A stretch of 64,000 nt of DNA from positions 1-64,000 of the forward strand of contig NZ_JAPFHA010000001.1 in assembly GCF_026586805.1 (NCBI RefSeq), given 5' to 3'. Positions 19,427-28,365 of the stretch are shown piece by piece. The position numbers and the translations under genes are program-made. Origin of the DNA: Niveibacterium sp. 24ML (GTDB lineage Bacteria > Pseudomonadota > Gammaproteobacteria > Burkholderiales > Rhodocyclaceae). Numbering within the stretch: position 1 is the stretch's first letter; the number at the start of each line of letters is the position of its first letter. The notes below the pieces were generated by a model, which did no database searches, had not been told where the DNA came from, and worked only from the letters and a program-made list of their open reading frames with translations.

Positions 19427-20445
19427 AGAATTGGCTCAACCAGATCCCGCCGCTGCTCGGCGCAGACGGGCCACTGGTACTCGTCACCGTTGCGCAGGCG
19501 CAGGGCTCCACGCCCCGCGAGGCGGGCGCGGCAATGGTGGTCAGCGCCACGCAAACGGCAGACACCATCGGCGGCGGCCACCTCGAATGGGAAGCCACCG
19601 CCATCGCGCGCGCCCTGCTGCGTGATGGCACCCGCCTGAGCACGGTGCGCTTCTCGCTCGGCGCCAGCCTTGGCCAGTGCTGTGGCGGTGCGGTGTGGCT
19701 GCTGTTCGAGCGGATCGAGCCCGACAGCGCACTGATGTGGCGCCACCGCGCAGCCGCCGTTGCGCGCGGCGATCATTTGGCGCGCAGCGTGGCCAGCGGC
19801 GACGCGCAATCAGCCTGGCAAGTGCTGCCCGGCGGGCATGCCCACACCGGCTTCGTGCGCGAGGCGGACGGCCGCTGGCAGTTCGAGCAGCAGATCGGCG
19901 AACCGCCCTTTCCGATCTGCATCTTCGGTGCGGGCCATGTCGGCGAAGCGCTGGTTCGGGTGCTCGCCCCGCTCGGCGCGCAGATCGACTGGGTCGACAC
20001 ACGCGACGATGTGTTCCCCGCCGAGTTGCCGGCCAAGGTCCGCACGCTCACCACCGATGCGCCGGAGCAAGCGGTGGCCGACGCCCCGCCCGGCACCTGC
20101 TTCATCGTGCTGACGCACAGCCATGCGCTGGACTTCGATCTGTGCCTCGCGATCTACCGCCGCAAGGACTTGGCATACTTCGGCCTGATCGGTTCAGCCA
20201 CCAAGCGCGCGCGCTTCGAGCATCGCTTCTTCGAGCGCGGCATCGGCACCGAGCGCTTTGAAGAACTCACCTGCCCGATCGGCATCGCGGGCATCCAGAG
20301 CAAGCTGCCGCAATCCATCGCCATCGGCGTGGCGGCCCAACTGCTGCAACAGCGCGAGACCCGGCTGCTGCTGCAACGCGCCTCGCAACACGCGGCATCG
20401 GCTTTGGCCGACGCCCACTGCAATTCCAACGGAACCCAGCGATGA
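19423..20445 (+). CDS. xdhC: Xanthine dehydrogenase accessory protein XdhC
   Basis: XdhC binds and sulfurates the molybdenum cofactor and hands it to XdhB. The 340-residue protein has the N-terminal QAQGSTPREAGAAMVVS and GGGHLEWEA motifs and the C-terminal Rossmann segment FGAGHVGEALVRVL. FIVLTHSHALDFDL and FGLIGSATKRARF are typical of the family. ATGA overlaps at both ends show tight translational coupling with xdhB and the ABC ATPase gene. Confidence 0.94.
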   Translation: MKNWLNQIPPLLGADGPLVLVTVAQAQGSTPREAGAAMVVSATQTADTIGGGHLEWEATAIARALLRDGTRLSTVRFSLGASLGQCCGGAVWLLFERIEPDSALMWRHRAAAVARGDHLARSVASGDAQSAWQVLPGGHAHTGFVREADGRWQFEQQIGEPPFPICIFGAGHVGEALVRVLAPLGAQIDWVDTRDDVFPAELPAKVRTLTTDAPEQAVADAPPGTCFIVLTHSHALDFDLCLAIYRRKDLAYFGLIGSATKRARFEHRFFERGIGTERFEELTCPIGIAGIQSKLPQSIAIGVAAQLLQQRETRLLLQRASQHAASALADAHCNSNGTQR

Positions 20446-21998
20446 ACCCAGAGCCCCCGATTCCGCTCCACGGCGAGCCGCGCCTGCAGTTGCTGCACAT
20501 CTCCAAACGCTACCCCTCGGTGCTGGCGAACGACGATGTGAGCCTGGTCGTGCGGCCCGGCGAGATCCACGCCGTGCTGGGCGAGAACGGCGCCGGCAAG
20601 AGCACCTTGATGAAGGTGATCTACGGCGCGGTGAAAGCCGACATGGGCGAGATCATGTGGAACGGCCGTCAGGTCGATATCCCCGATCCGGCCGCCGCGC
20701 GCGCGCTGGGCATCGGCATGGTGTTCCAGCACTTCTCGCTGTTCGAAACGCTGACGGTGGTGGAGAACATCGCGTTGTCGCTGGGCGGGGAATTCGATCT
20801 CGCGAGCCTCGCGATCAAGGTGAGCGAGGTGTCGAAGCGCTACGGCCTGCCGCTCGATCCGCTGCGCCATGTGTACAGCCTCTCTGTGGGCGAACGGCAG
20901 CGGGTGGAGATCGTGCGCTGCCTGCTTCAGAACCCGCAGTTGCTGATTCTCGACGAGCCGACTTCGGTGCTCACGCCGCAAGCGGTGCGCAAGCTGTTCG
21001 AGACGCTGCGCCAGCTTGCCAGCGAGGGCGTCAGCATCCTCTACATCAGTCACAAGCTCGACGAGATCCGCGAGCTGTGCGAACGCGCCACCGTGATGCG
21101 CGGCGGCCGCGTCACCGGTGAAGCCAACCCGCGGCAGGAGAGTTCGGCCAGCCTCGCCCGCATGATGATTGGCCGCGAACTGCCGCACTGCGAAGCCCCG
21201 GTCTTCGAGGGCGAACGCAAGCCGCTGCTGGAGATCCGCGCCCTGTCGCGCGAGCCGGACGACGCCTTCGGCACCCGCCTTTCCGACATCGCACTCACCG
21301 TTCACAGCGGCGAGGTGGTTGGCATCGCTGGCATCTCGGGCAACGGGCAGGCCGAACTGCTCGCTGCGCTGTCGGGCGAAACGCCGGTCGCGCGCGAAAT
21401 GGTGCAGTTGTGCGGCGAGGCCGTGGGCCATCGCGATGCCGGCGCGCGGCGCGATCGCGGGCTCTCGTTCGTGCCGGAAGAACGCCTTGGCCGCGGCGCG
21501 GTGCCCGCGATGTCGCTCGCCGACAATGCCTTGCTGACCGCGCACCGCCAGGACCTGGTGCGCCACGGACTGCGCCGCTTCGCTGCGGCGCGCGACTTCG
21601 CCCAGCGCTGCATCGAACGCTTCGACGTGCGCTGCGGGGGCGCGGCGGCGCAGGCGCGCAGCCTCTCGGGTGGCAACCTGCAGAAGTTCATCGTCGGGCG
21701 CGAGATCATGCAAACGCCCAAGGTGATGATCGTCGCCCAGCCGACCTGGGGCGTCGATGTCGGCGCGTCGGCCTTCCTGCGCCAGACCCTGATCGATCTC
21801 TCGCGCAGCGGGGTTGGGGTGCTGGTGATCTCGGAAGAGCTCGAAGAACTGTTCGAAATCTGCGACCGCATCGCGGTGCTGGCGGGCGGGCGCCTTTCGC
21901 CCGCAGTGCCGCGCGAGCAGACCAATGCCGAAGCGATCGGGCTTGCGATGTCCGGCCTTTTCGCCCAACCCACGCCGGAGAGCACCCATGCTGCTTGA
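20442..21998 (+). CDS. ABC transporter ATP-binding protein, BMP-type purine/nucleoside importer (518 aa)
   Basis: Tandem ABC domains as in RbsA/NupA-type ATPases. The first has Walker A GENGAGKST, a degenerate signature region (YSLSVGERQRVEIV) and Walker B LLILDEPTSVLT. The second has the altered Walker-A-like loop GISGNGQAE and the signature LSGGNLQKFIVGRE. Together with the two permeases that follow and the divergent BMP binding protein it forms a complete purine or nucleoside importer. Its position in the xdh operon ties uptake to urate formation. Confidence 0.92.
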   Translation: MNPEPPIPLHGEPRLQLLHISKRYPSVLANDDVSLVVRPGEIHAVLGENGAGKSTLMKVIYGAVKADMGEIMWNGRQVDIPDPAAARALGIGMVFQHFSLFETLTVVENIALSLGGEFDLASLAIKVSEVSKRYGLPLDPLRHVYSLSVGERQRVEIVRCLLQNPQLLILDEPTSVLTPQAVRKLFETLRQLASEGVSILYISHKLDEIRELCERATVMRGGRVTGEANPRQESSASLARMMIGRELPHCEAPVFEGERKPLLEIRALSREPDDAFGTRLSDIALTVHSGEVVGIAGISGNGQAELLAALSGETPVAREMVQLCGEAVGHRDAGARRDRGLSFVPEERLGRGAVPAMSLADNALLTAHRQDLVRHGLRRFAAARDFAQRCIERFDVRCGGAAAQARSLSGGNLQKFIVGREIMQTPKVMIVAQPTWGVDVGASAFLRQTLIDLSRSGVGVLVISEELEELFEICDRIAVLAGGRLSPAVPREQTNAEAIGLAMSGLFAQPTPESTHAA

Positions 21999-23082
21999 AC
22001 CCCGCGCCACGCCCTCGCGCGGCATGCGGCTTGCCGCGCCGCTGCTTGCGATCCTGCTCACCCTCGGGGTCGGCGCCCTGCTCTTCATCGCGCTCGGCAA
22101 GGATCCGCAGGAAGCCTTCCATGTGCTCTTCATCGGGCCGCTGGCCGACGCCAACGGCTGGAGCGAACTGCTGCTCAAGGCCGCCCCGCTGATCCTGATC
22201 GCGCAGGGGCTGGCGATCGGCTTCCGCGCGCGCATCTTCAACATCGGCGCCGAGGGCCAGTTGATCATGGGCGCCGTCTTCGGCGGCGGCGTCGCGATCG
22301 CCTTCCAGGATTCGCAAAGCGCCTGGCTGCTGCCGACGATGGTGCTGGCGGGCGCGATCGGCGGCGCGCTGTGGGGTGCGATTCCGGCGCTGCTGAAAAC
22401 GCGCTTCAACGCCGAAGAAACGCTCACCACGCTGATGCTTGCCTACGTCGCGAACCTGATCCTTTCGTGGCTGGTGAGCGACCCGTGGCGCGATCCGGGC
22501 GGAATGAATTTTCCGCAGTCGGTGATGTTCGGCGATGCCGCCTTGTTCTCGATGCTGTTCGAAGGCCTGCGGCTGAACACCTCGGTCTTCATCACCATCG
22601 CCGCGGTGCTGCTGTTCTGGATCTTCGTATCGAAGAGCTTCCTTGCCTACCAGGTCACGGTGGGCGGGCTCGCGCCCCAGGCAGCGCGTTACGCGGGCTT
22701 TCCGGCCAGCCGCACGGTGTGGCTCAGTCTGGTGCTCTCCGGCCTCACGGCAGGGCTGGCCGGGGTGGGCGAAGTCGCCGGCCCGGTCGGGCAACTGAAC
22801 CTGAACATCTCACCGGGTTACGGCTACGCGGCCATCATCGTCGCCTGGATCGGCCGCCTGCACCCGGTCGGCATCGTCTTCTCGGGCCTGCTGATGGCAC
22901 TGATCTACCTTGGCGGCGAAGCGGCGCAGATGGCGCTGCAGACGCCCGCGGCGATCACCGGCATCTTCCAGGGCATGTTGTTGTTCTTCCTGCTCGCCTG
23001 CGACGTGTTCATCGAATTCCGCCTGCGCAAACCGCTCGAGAAGCGCCGCGCCGCGGCCCTCGCCAGAAAGGCTCTGCCATGA
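21988..23082 (+). CDS. ABC transporter permease, BMP-type system (subunit 1, 364 aa)
   Basis: Branched-chain/ribose-type inner membrane permease with about 9-10 hydrophobic segments and the family signatures FRARIFNIGAEGQLIMGA (about 73-90) and PGYGYAAIIVAWIGRLHPVG. The chosen ATG at 21988 overlaps the ATPase gene by 11 bp. It pairs with the second permease, whose start overlaps this stop (ATGA). Confidence 0.9.
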   Translation: MLLEPRATPSRGMRLAAPLLAILLTLGVGALLFIALGKDPQEAFHVLFIGPLADANGWSELLLKAAPLILIAQGLAIGFRARIFNIGAEGQLIMGAVFGGGVAIAFQDSQSAWLLPTMVLAGAIGGALWGAIPALLKTRFNAEETLTTLMLAYVANLILSWLVSDPWRDPGGMNFPQSVMFGDAALFSMLFEGLRLNTSVFITIAAVLLFWIFVSKSFLAYQVTVGGLAPQAARYAGFPASRTVWLSLVLSGLTAGLAGVGEVAGPVGQLNLNISPGYGYAAIIVAWIGRLHPVGIVFSGLLMALIYLGGEAAQMALQTPAAITGIFQGMLLFFLLACDVFIEFRLRKPLEKRRAAALARKALP

Positions 23083-24005
23083 TCGAAGTACTGATCCCGA
23101 TTCTCGCCGGCACGTTGGCAGCCGCCACGCCGCTGATCTACGCCGGCCTCGGCGAACTGGTCGCCGAGCGCAGCGGCGTCATCAACCTTGGCGTCGAAGG
23201 CATGATGCTGATCGGTGCCGTCGCGGGGTTCGCGGCGGCGGTGGAAACCGGTGGCGGCGCAGGCGTCGGCTTCCTTGCCGGCGCGGCGGCCGGCACGCTT
23301 GCCGCGCTGTGCTTTGCGGTGATCACGCTCTCTCTGGCGGCGAACCAGTCGGCCGCCGGGCTCGCGCTGACGATCTTCGGCATCGGGCTGTCAGCCTTCA
23401 TCGGCCAGCACTACGTCAGCCACAGCCTGCCCGGCCTGAAGCCGGTGGCGCTGCCGCTGCTCTCGTCGATTCCGCTGATCGGCCCGGTCTTCTTCAAGCA
23501 GGACATGGGCGTGTACCTCTCTTTCGTGTTCTTCGGCATCGTCTGGTGGGTGCTGGCGAAGACCAAGCTGGGGCTGATGCTGCGCGCGGTCGGCGAGTCG
23601 CCCGAGTCGGCGCATGCGCTGGGCTTTCCGGTGTTCGCAATCCGCTACGGCGCAGTGCTGTTCGGCGGCGCAATGGCAGGCATCGCCGGCGCCTACCTCT
23701 CCACCGTCTACACCCCGCTGTGGGTGCAGAACATGAGCGCCGGCCGCGGCTGGATCGCGGTGGCGCTGGTGGTGTTCGCGACGTGGAAACCCGGCCGCCT
23801 GCTGCTTGGCGCGTGGCTCTTCGGCGGCGTCACGATCCTGCAGTTCCATGCGCAGGCGCTTGGCGTGCGGCTACCCTCGCAACTGCTTTCCGCCCTGCCC
23901 TACATCGCCACCATCGTGGTGCTGGTGCTGATCTCGCGCGACCGCAAGCTGCTGCAACTGAACCTGCCGGCCTCGCTCGGCAAGAGCTTTGTGCCGGGGC
24001 GTTGA
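23079..24005 (+). CDS. ABC transporter permease, BMP-type system (subunit 2, 308 aa)
   Basis: Second permease of the same importer, highly hydrophobic. It has the diagnostic GELVAERSGVINLGVEGMML near residues 25-45 and SAGRGWIAVALVVFATWKP near 220-240. The start at 23079 overlaps the previous stop. It is followed by a 55-bp gap with a hairpin before the deaminase gene. Confidence 0.9.
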   Translation: MIEVLIPILAGTLAAATPLIYAGLGELVAERSGVINLGVEGMMLIGAVAGFAAAVETGGGAGVGFLAGAAAGTLAALCFAVITLSLAANQSAAGLALTIFGIGLSAFIGQHYVSHSLPGLKPVALPLLSSIPLIGPVFFKQDMGVYLSFVFFGIVWWVLAKTKLGLMLRAVGESPESAHALGFPVFAIRYGAVLFGGAMAGIAGAYLSTVYTPLWVQNMSAGRGWIAVALVVFATWKPGRLLLGAWLFGGVTILQFHAQALGVRLPSQLLSALPYIATIVVLVLISRDRKLLQLNLPASLGKSFVPGR

Positions 24006-24020
24006 TTCCCCAACCAATCC

Positions 24021-24044
24021 GGCGACGCCATGTGAAGCGTCGCC
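24021..24044 (+). other. Intra-operon hairpin before the 8-oxoguanine deaminase gene
   Basis: Perfect 8-bp stem GGCGACGC/GCGTCGCC with an 8-nt loop. There is no U-tract, so it is unlikely to be a terminator. It sits a few bases upstream of an AGGA ribosome-binding site and could be an mRNA processing or stability element. Confidence 0.45.
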
Positions 24045-24060
24045 GCGCAGGACTTGAACG

Positions 24061-25443
24061 ATGACCACCCTTTTGCTGCAGCACGCCGATGTGCTGCTGA
24101 CGATGGATGCTGCGCGCCGCGAGATCGCGGACGGTGCGGTGCTGATTCGCGATGGCGTGATCGAAACCGTCGGCACGACTGATGAACTCGCCGCGCTGTG
24201 CGCGCACGCCGGTGTGGCGCCGGACGAAACAATCGACCTGCGCGGCCATGTGCTGATGCCCGGCTTGGTGAACACCCATCACCACATGTACCAGAGCCTG
24301 ACCCGCGCGATGCCCGCGGCGCAGGACGCGGAACTGTTCGACTGGCTGCGCGCGCTCTACCCGGTGTGGGCCGGGCTGACGCCGGAGATGATCCATGTCT
24401 CGACGCAGACGGCGATGGCGGAGCTGATCCTCTCCGGCTGCACGACCTCGTCCGACCACCTCTACATCTATCCGAGCGGCAGCCGGCTCGACGATTCGAT
24501 CGCCGCCGCGCAGGAGATCGGCATGCGCTTCACCGCGTGCCGAGGCAGCATGAGCGTGGGCCAGTCGAAGGGCGGTTTGCCGCCAGACGAAGTGGTGGAG
24601 CGCGAGGACGCGATCCTCGCCGATACGCGGCGCCTGATCGAAACCTGGCACAACCCGCGGCGGCATTCGATGTTGCATGTGGCGGTGGCGCCCTGCTCGC
24701 CCTTCTCGGTGTCGCGCGAGCTGATGCGCGAATCGGCCGAGCTGGCGCGCCACTACGGCGTGCGCCTGCACACCCACCTGGCCGAGAACGACAAGGACAT
24801 CTCGTACAGCCGCGAAGTCTTCGGTATGACGCCGGCCGAGTACGCCGAATCGCTCGGCTGGACCGGCGAGGATGTGTGGCATGCGCACTGCGTGAAGCTG
24901 GATGCGCCGGGCATTGCGCTTTTCGCGCGCAGCGGCACCGGTGTGGCGCACTGCCCTTGCTCGAACATGCGGCTGGCCTCTGGCATTGCGCCGATTCCGC
25001 AGATGCGGGCGGCGGGCGTACCGGTGGGCCTGGGCGTGGATGGTTCGGCATCGAACGACGGCGCGCACATGCTGGGCGAAGCGCGGCAGGCGATGCTGCT
25101 GGCGCGCGTGGGCCATGGCCCCGCTGCACTCAGCGCACGCCAGGCGCTGGAACTGGCAACGCTGGGCGGCGCACGCGTGCTGGGGCGCGACGACATCGGC
25201 GCGATCGCACCGGGCATGAGCGCCGACTGCGTCGCGTTCTCCACAGGCGGCGTCAGCCTTGCGGGCGGCGCGGTGCACGATCCGGTCGCCGCCCTGCTAT
25301 TCTGCACGCCGCCGCAGGTGAGCCTGTCGGTGATCAACGGCCGCGTGGTGGTGCGGGAAGGGCAACTGACGACGATCGACCTGCCGCGCGTGCTGGAGCG
25401 CCATAAGCGCTTCGCGATTGCACTTGCGAGGGGCCACGCATGA
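24061..25443 (+). CDS. 8-oxoguanine deaminase (amidohydrolase, 460 aa)
   Basis: Amidohydrolase-superfamily enzyme converting 8-oxoguanine to urate. The metal site begins with NTHHHMYQSLTRAMPAAQDA (metal His73 and His75); HMYQSLTR followed by ELFDWLRALYPVW is the pattern I associate with the PA0142-type 8-oxoguanine deaminases. Later motifs are HLAENDKDI, the HCVKLDAPGI histidine and LGVDGSASNDGAHM with the catalytic aspartate. It overlaps guaD by 4 bp. In this operon it would feed urate directly, bypassing xanthine dehydrogenase, and would salvage oxidatively damaged guanine. S-triazine or isocytosine deamination by the same family is a less likely alternative. Confidence 0.85.
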   Translation: MTTLLLQHADVLLTMDAARREIADGAVLIRDGVIETVGTTDELAALCAHAGVAPDETIDLRGHVLMPGLVNTHHHMYQSLTRAMPAAQDAELFDWLRALYPVWAGLTPEMIHVSTQTAMAELILSGCTTSSDHLYIYPSGSRLDDSIAAAQEIGMRFTACRGSMSVGQSKGGLPPDEVVEREDAILADTRRLIETWHNPRRHSMLHVAVAPCSPFSVSRELMRESAELARHYGVRLHTHLAENDKDISYSREVFGMTPAEYAESLGWTGEDVWHAHCVKLDAPGIALFARSGTGVAHCPCSNMRLASGIAPIPQMRAAGVPVGLGVDGSASNDGAHMLGEARQAMLLARVGHGPAALSARQALELATLGGARVLGRDDIGAIAPGMSADCVAFSTGGVSLAGGAVHDPVAALLFCTPPQVSLSVINGRVVVREGQLTTIDLPRVLERHKRFAIALARGHA

Positions 25444-26759
25444 AACAGCAGATCCACCTTGTCCGCGGCGCGGTGCTCCACTTCCTGCGCGACCCGGGGC
25501 CGGCCGACGATGCGTCGGCCTGCGAGTTCTTCGAGGACGGCGCACTGCTGATCGCAGGCGGCCATGTCCGCGCGGTGGGTGATTGGGAAGCTATTGCAGC
25601 AACGCTGGACCCCGCAGCGCGCGCGCATGCGCAGATGCACGACTACCGCGGCCACCTGATCCTGCCGGGCCTCGTCGACACGCATATCCACTACCCGCAG
25701 GTCGGTGTGCTGGGCTCCTTCGGGCGGCAGCTGATCGACTGGCTCACCGAATTCACCTTCCCCGCCGAATCCGCCTTTTCCGACCCGGCGGTGGCGCGCC
25801 AATGTGCCGAATTCGTGGTGCGGCGGCTGCTGGCGCATGGCACCACCACCGCATCGGTATTCGCCACCGTCCATCCGCATTCGGTGGATGCTTTCTTCGA
25901 AGCGGCACAGCACTACAAACTGCGAATGCTGTGCGGCAAAGTGATGATGGATCGCAACTGCCCGGACACCCTGCGCGACACCGCCGCCAGTGCGGAGCGC
26001 GACTGCCGCACGCTGATCGAGCGCTGGCATAACCACGGCCGCTTGCGCTACACGCTGACCCCGCGCTTCGCGCCCACCTCGACGCCGCAGCAATTGGACG
26101 TGGCCGGTGCGCTGTACGCCGCATGGCCGGATCTGCATGTGCAATCGCACCTGGCGGAAAACAAGCGCGAGATCGAGTGGGTGCGCGAGTTGTTCCCTGA
26201 TCGCCGCAGCTACCTCGATGTGTATGCGCACCACGGCCTGATCGGCCCGCGCACGATCTACGGCCACTGCGTGCATCTGGACGAAGCCGAACGCAAGTGG
26301 ATGGCCGACAGCGGCACCGCGGCCGCCTTCTGCCCCACCTCAAACCTGTTCCTCGGCAGCGGCATGTTCGACTACGGTGCCGCACGCGATGCGGGCATGG
26401 CGGTGGGGCTGGCGACCGATGTGGGCGGCGGCACCTCCTTCTCGCTGATCCGCACGCTGGGCGAGGCCTACAAGGTGTCGCAGTTCTGCGCGCAGCCGCT
26501 GGCGCCGCTTTCGGCCTGGTATCTGGCCACGCTTGGGGGCGCCAGGGCCTTGGGGCTCGACCGCTTCATCGGCAACTTTGAAGCCGGCAAGGAGGCGGAC
26601 TTCGTTGTGCTGGACCTGTATGCCACCGAGGAAATGGCATGGCGGATCTCGCTTGCCTCAACGCTGCCGGAGCGCCTGTTCGCACTGCAGACCCTGGGTG
26701 ACGAGCGCTGCGTGGTGGCGACCCATTCGATGGGCCGCCCGGTGTATCGGCGCGATTGA
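25440..26759 (+). CDS. guaD: Guanine deaminase (amidohydrolase)
   Basis: Converts guanine to xanthine and ammonia. The 439-residue protein has the metal-binding PGLVDTHIHYPQVG motif, GTTTASVFATVHP, the zinc and substrate residues in HLAENKREI and YGHCVHLDEAE, and the terminal catalytic region LATDVGGGTSFS. Length is typical for bacterial GuaD. It is the last gene of the xdhA-guaD run and supplies xanthine to XdhABC. Convergent with the NMT1-type ABC permease gene. Confidence 0.95.
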   Translation: MKQQIHLVRGAVLHFLRDPGPADDASACEFFEDGALLIAGGHVRAVGDWEAIAATLDPAARAHAQMHDYRGHLILPGLVDTHIHYPQVGVLGSFGRQLIDWLTEFTFPAESAFSDPAVARQCAEFVVRRLLAHGTTTASVFATVHPHSVDAFFEAAQHYKLRMLCGKVMMDRNCPDTLRDTAASAERDCRTLIERWHNHGRLRYTLTPRFAPTSTPQQLDVAGALYAAWPDLHVQSHLAENKREIEWVRELFPDRRSYLDVYAHHGLIGPRTIYGHCVHLDEAERKWMADSGTAAAFCPTSNLFLGSGMFDYGAARDAGMAVGLATDVGGGTSFSLIRTLGEAYKVSQFCAQPLAPLSAWYLATLGGARALGLDRFIGNFEAGKEADFVVLDLYATEEMAWRISLASTLPERLFALQTLGDERCVVATHSMGRPVYRRD

Positions 26760-26766
26760 ACGAAGT

Positions 26767-26784
26767 GGCGCCCGATACGGCGCC
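26767..26784. terminator. Short GC hairpin between convergent genes
   Basis: GGCGCC-N6-GGCGCC followed by CGGTTTCG lies in the 33-bp gap between the stops of guaD and the convergent ABC permease gene. It may work weakly for either strand. The U-tract is poor. Confidence 0.35.
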
Positions 26785-26792
26785 CGGTTTCG

Positions 26793-27569
26793 TCAGAGTG
26801 CTGCGCCCGCGCCGCGATGCGCCCAGCCGGTGAGCCGGCGTTCCAGCGCGGCAAACAGCTCGTACATCACCACGCCCATCGCACCGATCACGATCAGCCC
26901 GGCAAACACCAGCGGCATATTCATCGACGAACTGGCCGACATCATCAGGTAGCCGATGCCAAGGTTCGAGGCGACGGTTTCGGAGATGACCGAGCCGACA
27001 AAGGCGAGCGTGATCGCCACCTTCAGCGAGGCGAAGAAGTACGGCATTGCGCGCGGCAGCCCGACCTTGCGCAAGATGTCCAGTCGCGAGGCGCCGAGCG
27101 AGCGCAGCACGTCTTCGAGTTCCGGCTCCAGTGTCGCCAGCCCGGTCGCCACGTTCACCACCACCGGGAAGAACGAGATCAGGAAGGCGGTGAGGATCGC
27201 CGGCACCGTGCCGATGCCGAACCACACCACCAGCACCGGCACGAAGGCGACCTTGGGGATGCTGTTGAAGCCGACCAGCATCGGGTAGAGCGCCTTGTAG
27301 ACCAGCGGTGAGGAACCCACCACCGCGCCGATCACCAGCCCCACCGCCACCGCCAACGCGAAGCCGACCAGGGTGGTGAAGAAGGTTTGCGTGGCGTGCT
27401 CGAAGATTGGACCCGCGGTGGCAATGCCGGCCTTGAACACCGCGCTGGGCGCCGGCATCAGGAACTCGGGCACCGCAAAGCTCACGCAGATGCCTTCCCA
27501 CATGATCACGAGGAACAGGGTGACCGCCCAGGGGGCAAGCCGCATCAGGGTTTTCTGGCGAATGGCCAT
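26793..27569 (-). CDS. ABC transporter permease, NitT/TauT (SsuC/ThiX-like) type (258 aa)
   Basis: Inner membrane permease with about six hydrophobic segments and the BPD EAA-like loop DVLRSLGASRLDILRKVGLPRAMPYFFASL. It is the last gene of a three-gene importer (binding protein, ATPase, permease). The family moves sulfonates, nitrate, thiamine pyrimidine precursors or other small heterocycles. Placed between guaD and a Tsx-like channel, a purine or pyrimidine-like solute is plausible but unproven. Confidence 0.88.
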   Translation of the reverse strand: MAIRQKTLMRLAPWAVTLFLVIMWEGICVSFAVPEFLMPAPSAVFKAGIATAGPIFEHATQTFFTTLVGFALAVAVGLVIGAVVGSSPLVYKALYPMLVGFNSIPKVAFVPVLVVWFGIGTVPAILTAFLISFFPVVVNVATGLATLEPELEDVLRSLGASRLDILRKVGLPRAMPYFFASLKVAITLAFVGSVISETVASNLGIGYLMMSASSSMNMPLVFAGLIVIGAMGVVMYELFAALERRLTGWAHRGAGAAL

Positions 27570-27578
27570 CGCGCTGCC

Positions 27579-28358
27579 TCAGTGTTTTCGGACGTGGCCA
27601 ATGTGCTCGCGCAAGGCGTGCACATGGCGGGCGAATTGATCGGTGTAGGTCAGGTCCAGATCGCGCGGGCGTGGCAGGTCGATCTCGCGCCGTTCGAGGA
27701 TGCGGCCGGGGCGCGCGCTCATCACGTACACCGTGTCGGCAAGGAACACCGCTTCGCGCAGATCGTGGGTGACCAGGATCACCGTGAAGGGCTGCGCCTG
27801 CCAGAGGTCGCGCAACATGCACCACAGCTCTTCGCGGGTGAAGGCGTCGAGCGCGCCGAAGGGTTCGTCGAGCATCAGCAGTCGCGGCTTGTGGATCAGC
27901 GCGCGACAGATCGACGCACGCTGCTGCATGCCACCGGAAAGCTCCCACGGGAATTTGTCTTCGCAGCCCGCGAGGCCCACCGCCGCCAGCTGCGCGCGCG
28001 CACGTTGCTCGAATTCGGCGCGCTTGCTGCGTAGTTCGCTGCGATACGGCTCTACGATTTCCATCGGCAGCATCACGTTCTGCAAGGTGGTGCGCCAGGG
28101 CAGCAGGTTCGCTGCCTGGAAGGCCATGCCCACCAGGTTGAGCGGCCCGCCGACCTGACGGCCATTCACATAGACGTAGCCGTCGTTGGGCAGGCGCAAG
28201 CCGGAGACGAGCTTCATCAGCGTCGACTTGCCACACCCCGAAGGGCCGACGACGGCGACGAACTCACCTTCACGCACGTCGAGGCTCACATCCTCGATCG
28301 CGCGGGGGCCATCCTCCGTGTAAGCGAGGCTGACGTTTTCGAAGCGTACGAAGCTCAT
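27579..28358 (-). CDS. ABC transporter ATP-binding protein, NitT/TauT type (259 aa)
   Basis: Single ABC domain with Walker A VGPSGCGKSTLM (about 38-49), Q-loop region MAFQAANLLPW, signature ELSGGMQQRASICRAL and Walker B RLLMLDEPFGALD. The TQRE-type second half is typical of SsuB/TauB relatives. It is 9 bp upstream of the permease gene and 7 bp downstream of the binding-protein gene, so one operon. Confidence 0.92.
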   Translation of the reverse strand: MSFVRFENVSLAYTEDGPRAIEDVSLDVREGEFVAVVGPSGCGKSTLMKLVSGLRLPNDGYVYVNGRQVGGPLNLVGMAFQAANLLPWRTTLQNVMLPMEIVEPYRSELRSKRAEFEQRARAQLAAVGLAGCEDKFPWELSGGMQQRASICRALIHKPRLLMLDEPFGALDAFTREELWCMLRDLWQAQPFTVILVTHDLREAVFLADTVYVMSARPGRILERREIDLPRPRDLDLTYTDQFARHVHALREHIGHVRKH

Positions 28359-28365
28359 CCGTGCC

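Noticed and set aside
20154-22430. Very long open frame on the minus strand across xdhC and ABC transporter genes
   Set aside because: It is antisense to well-supported genes, has no family motifs, and its composition (Arg/Ala/His/Gln-rich) is that of a GC-bias shadow frame.
26566-28236. Minus-strand open frame overlapping the ABC permease and ATPase genes out of frame
   Set aside because: Same strand but different frame from two clear ABC genes; no motifs and very Arg-rich.
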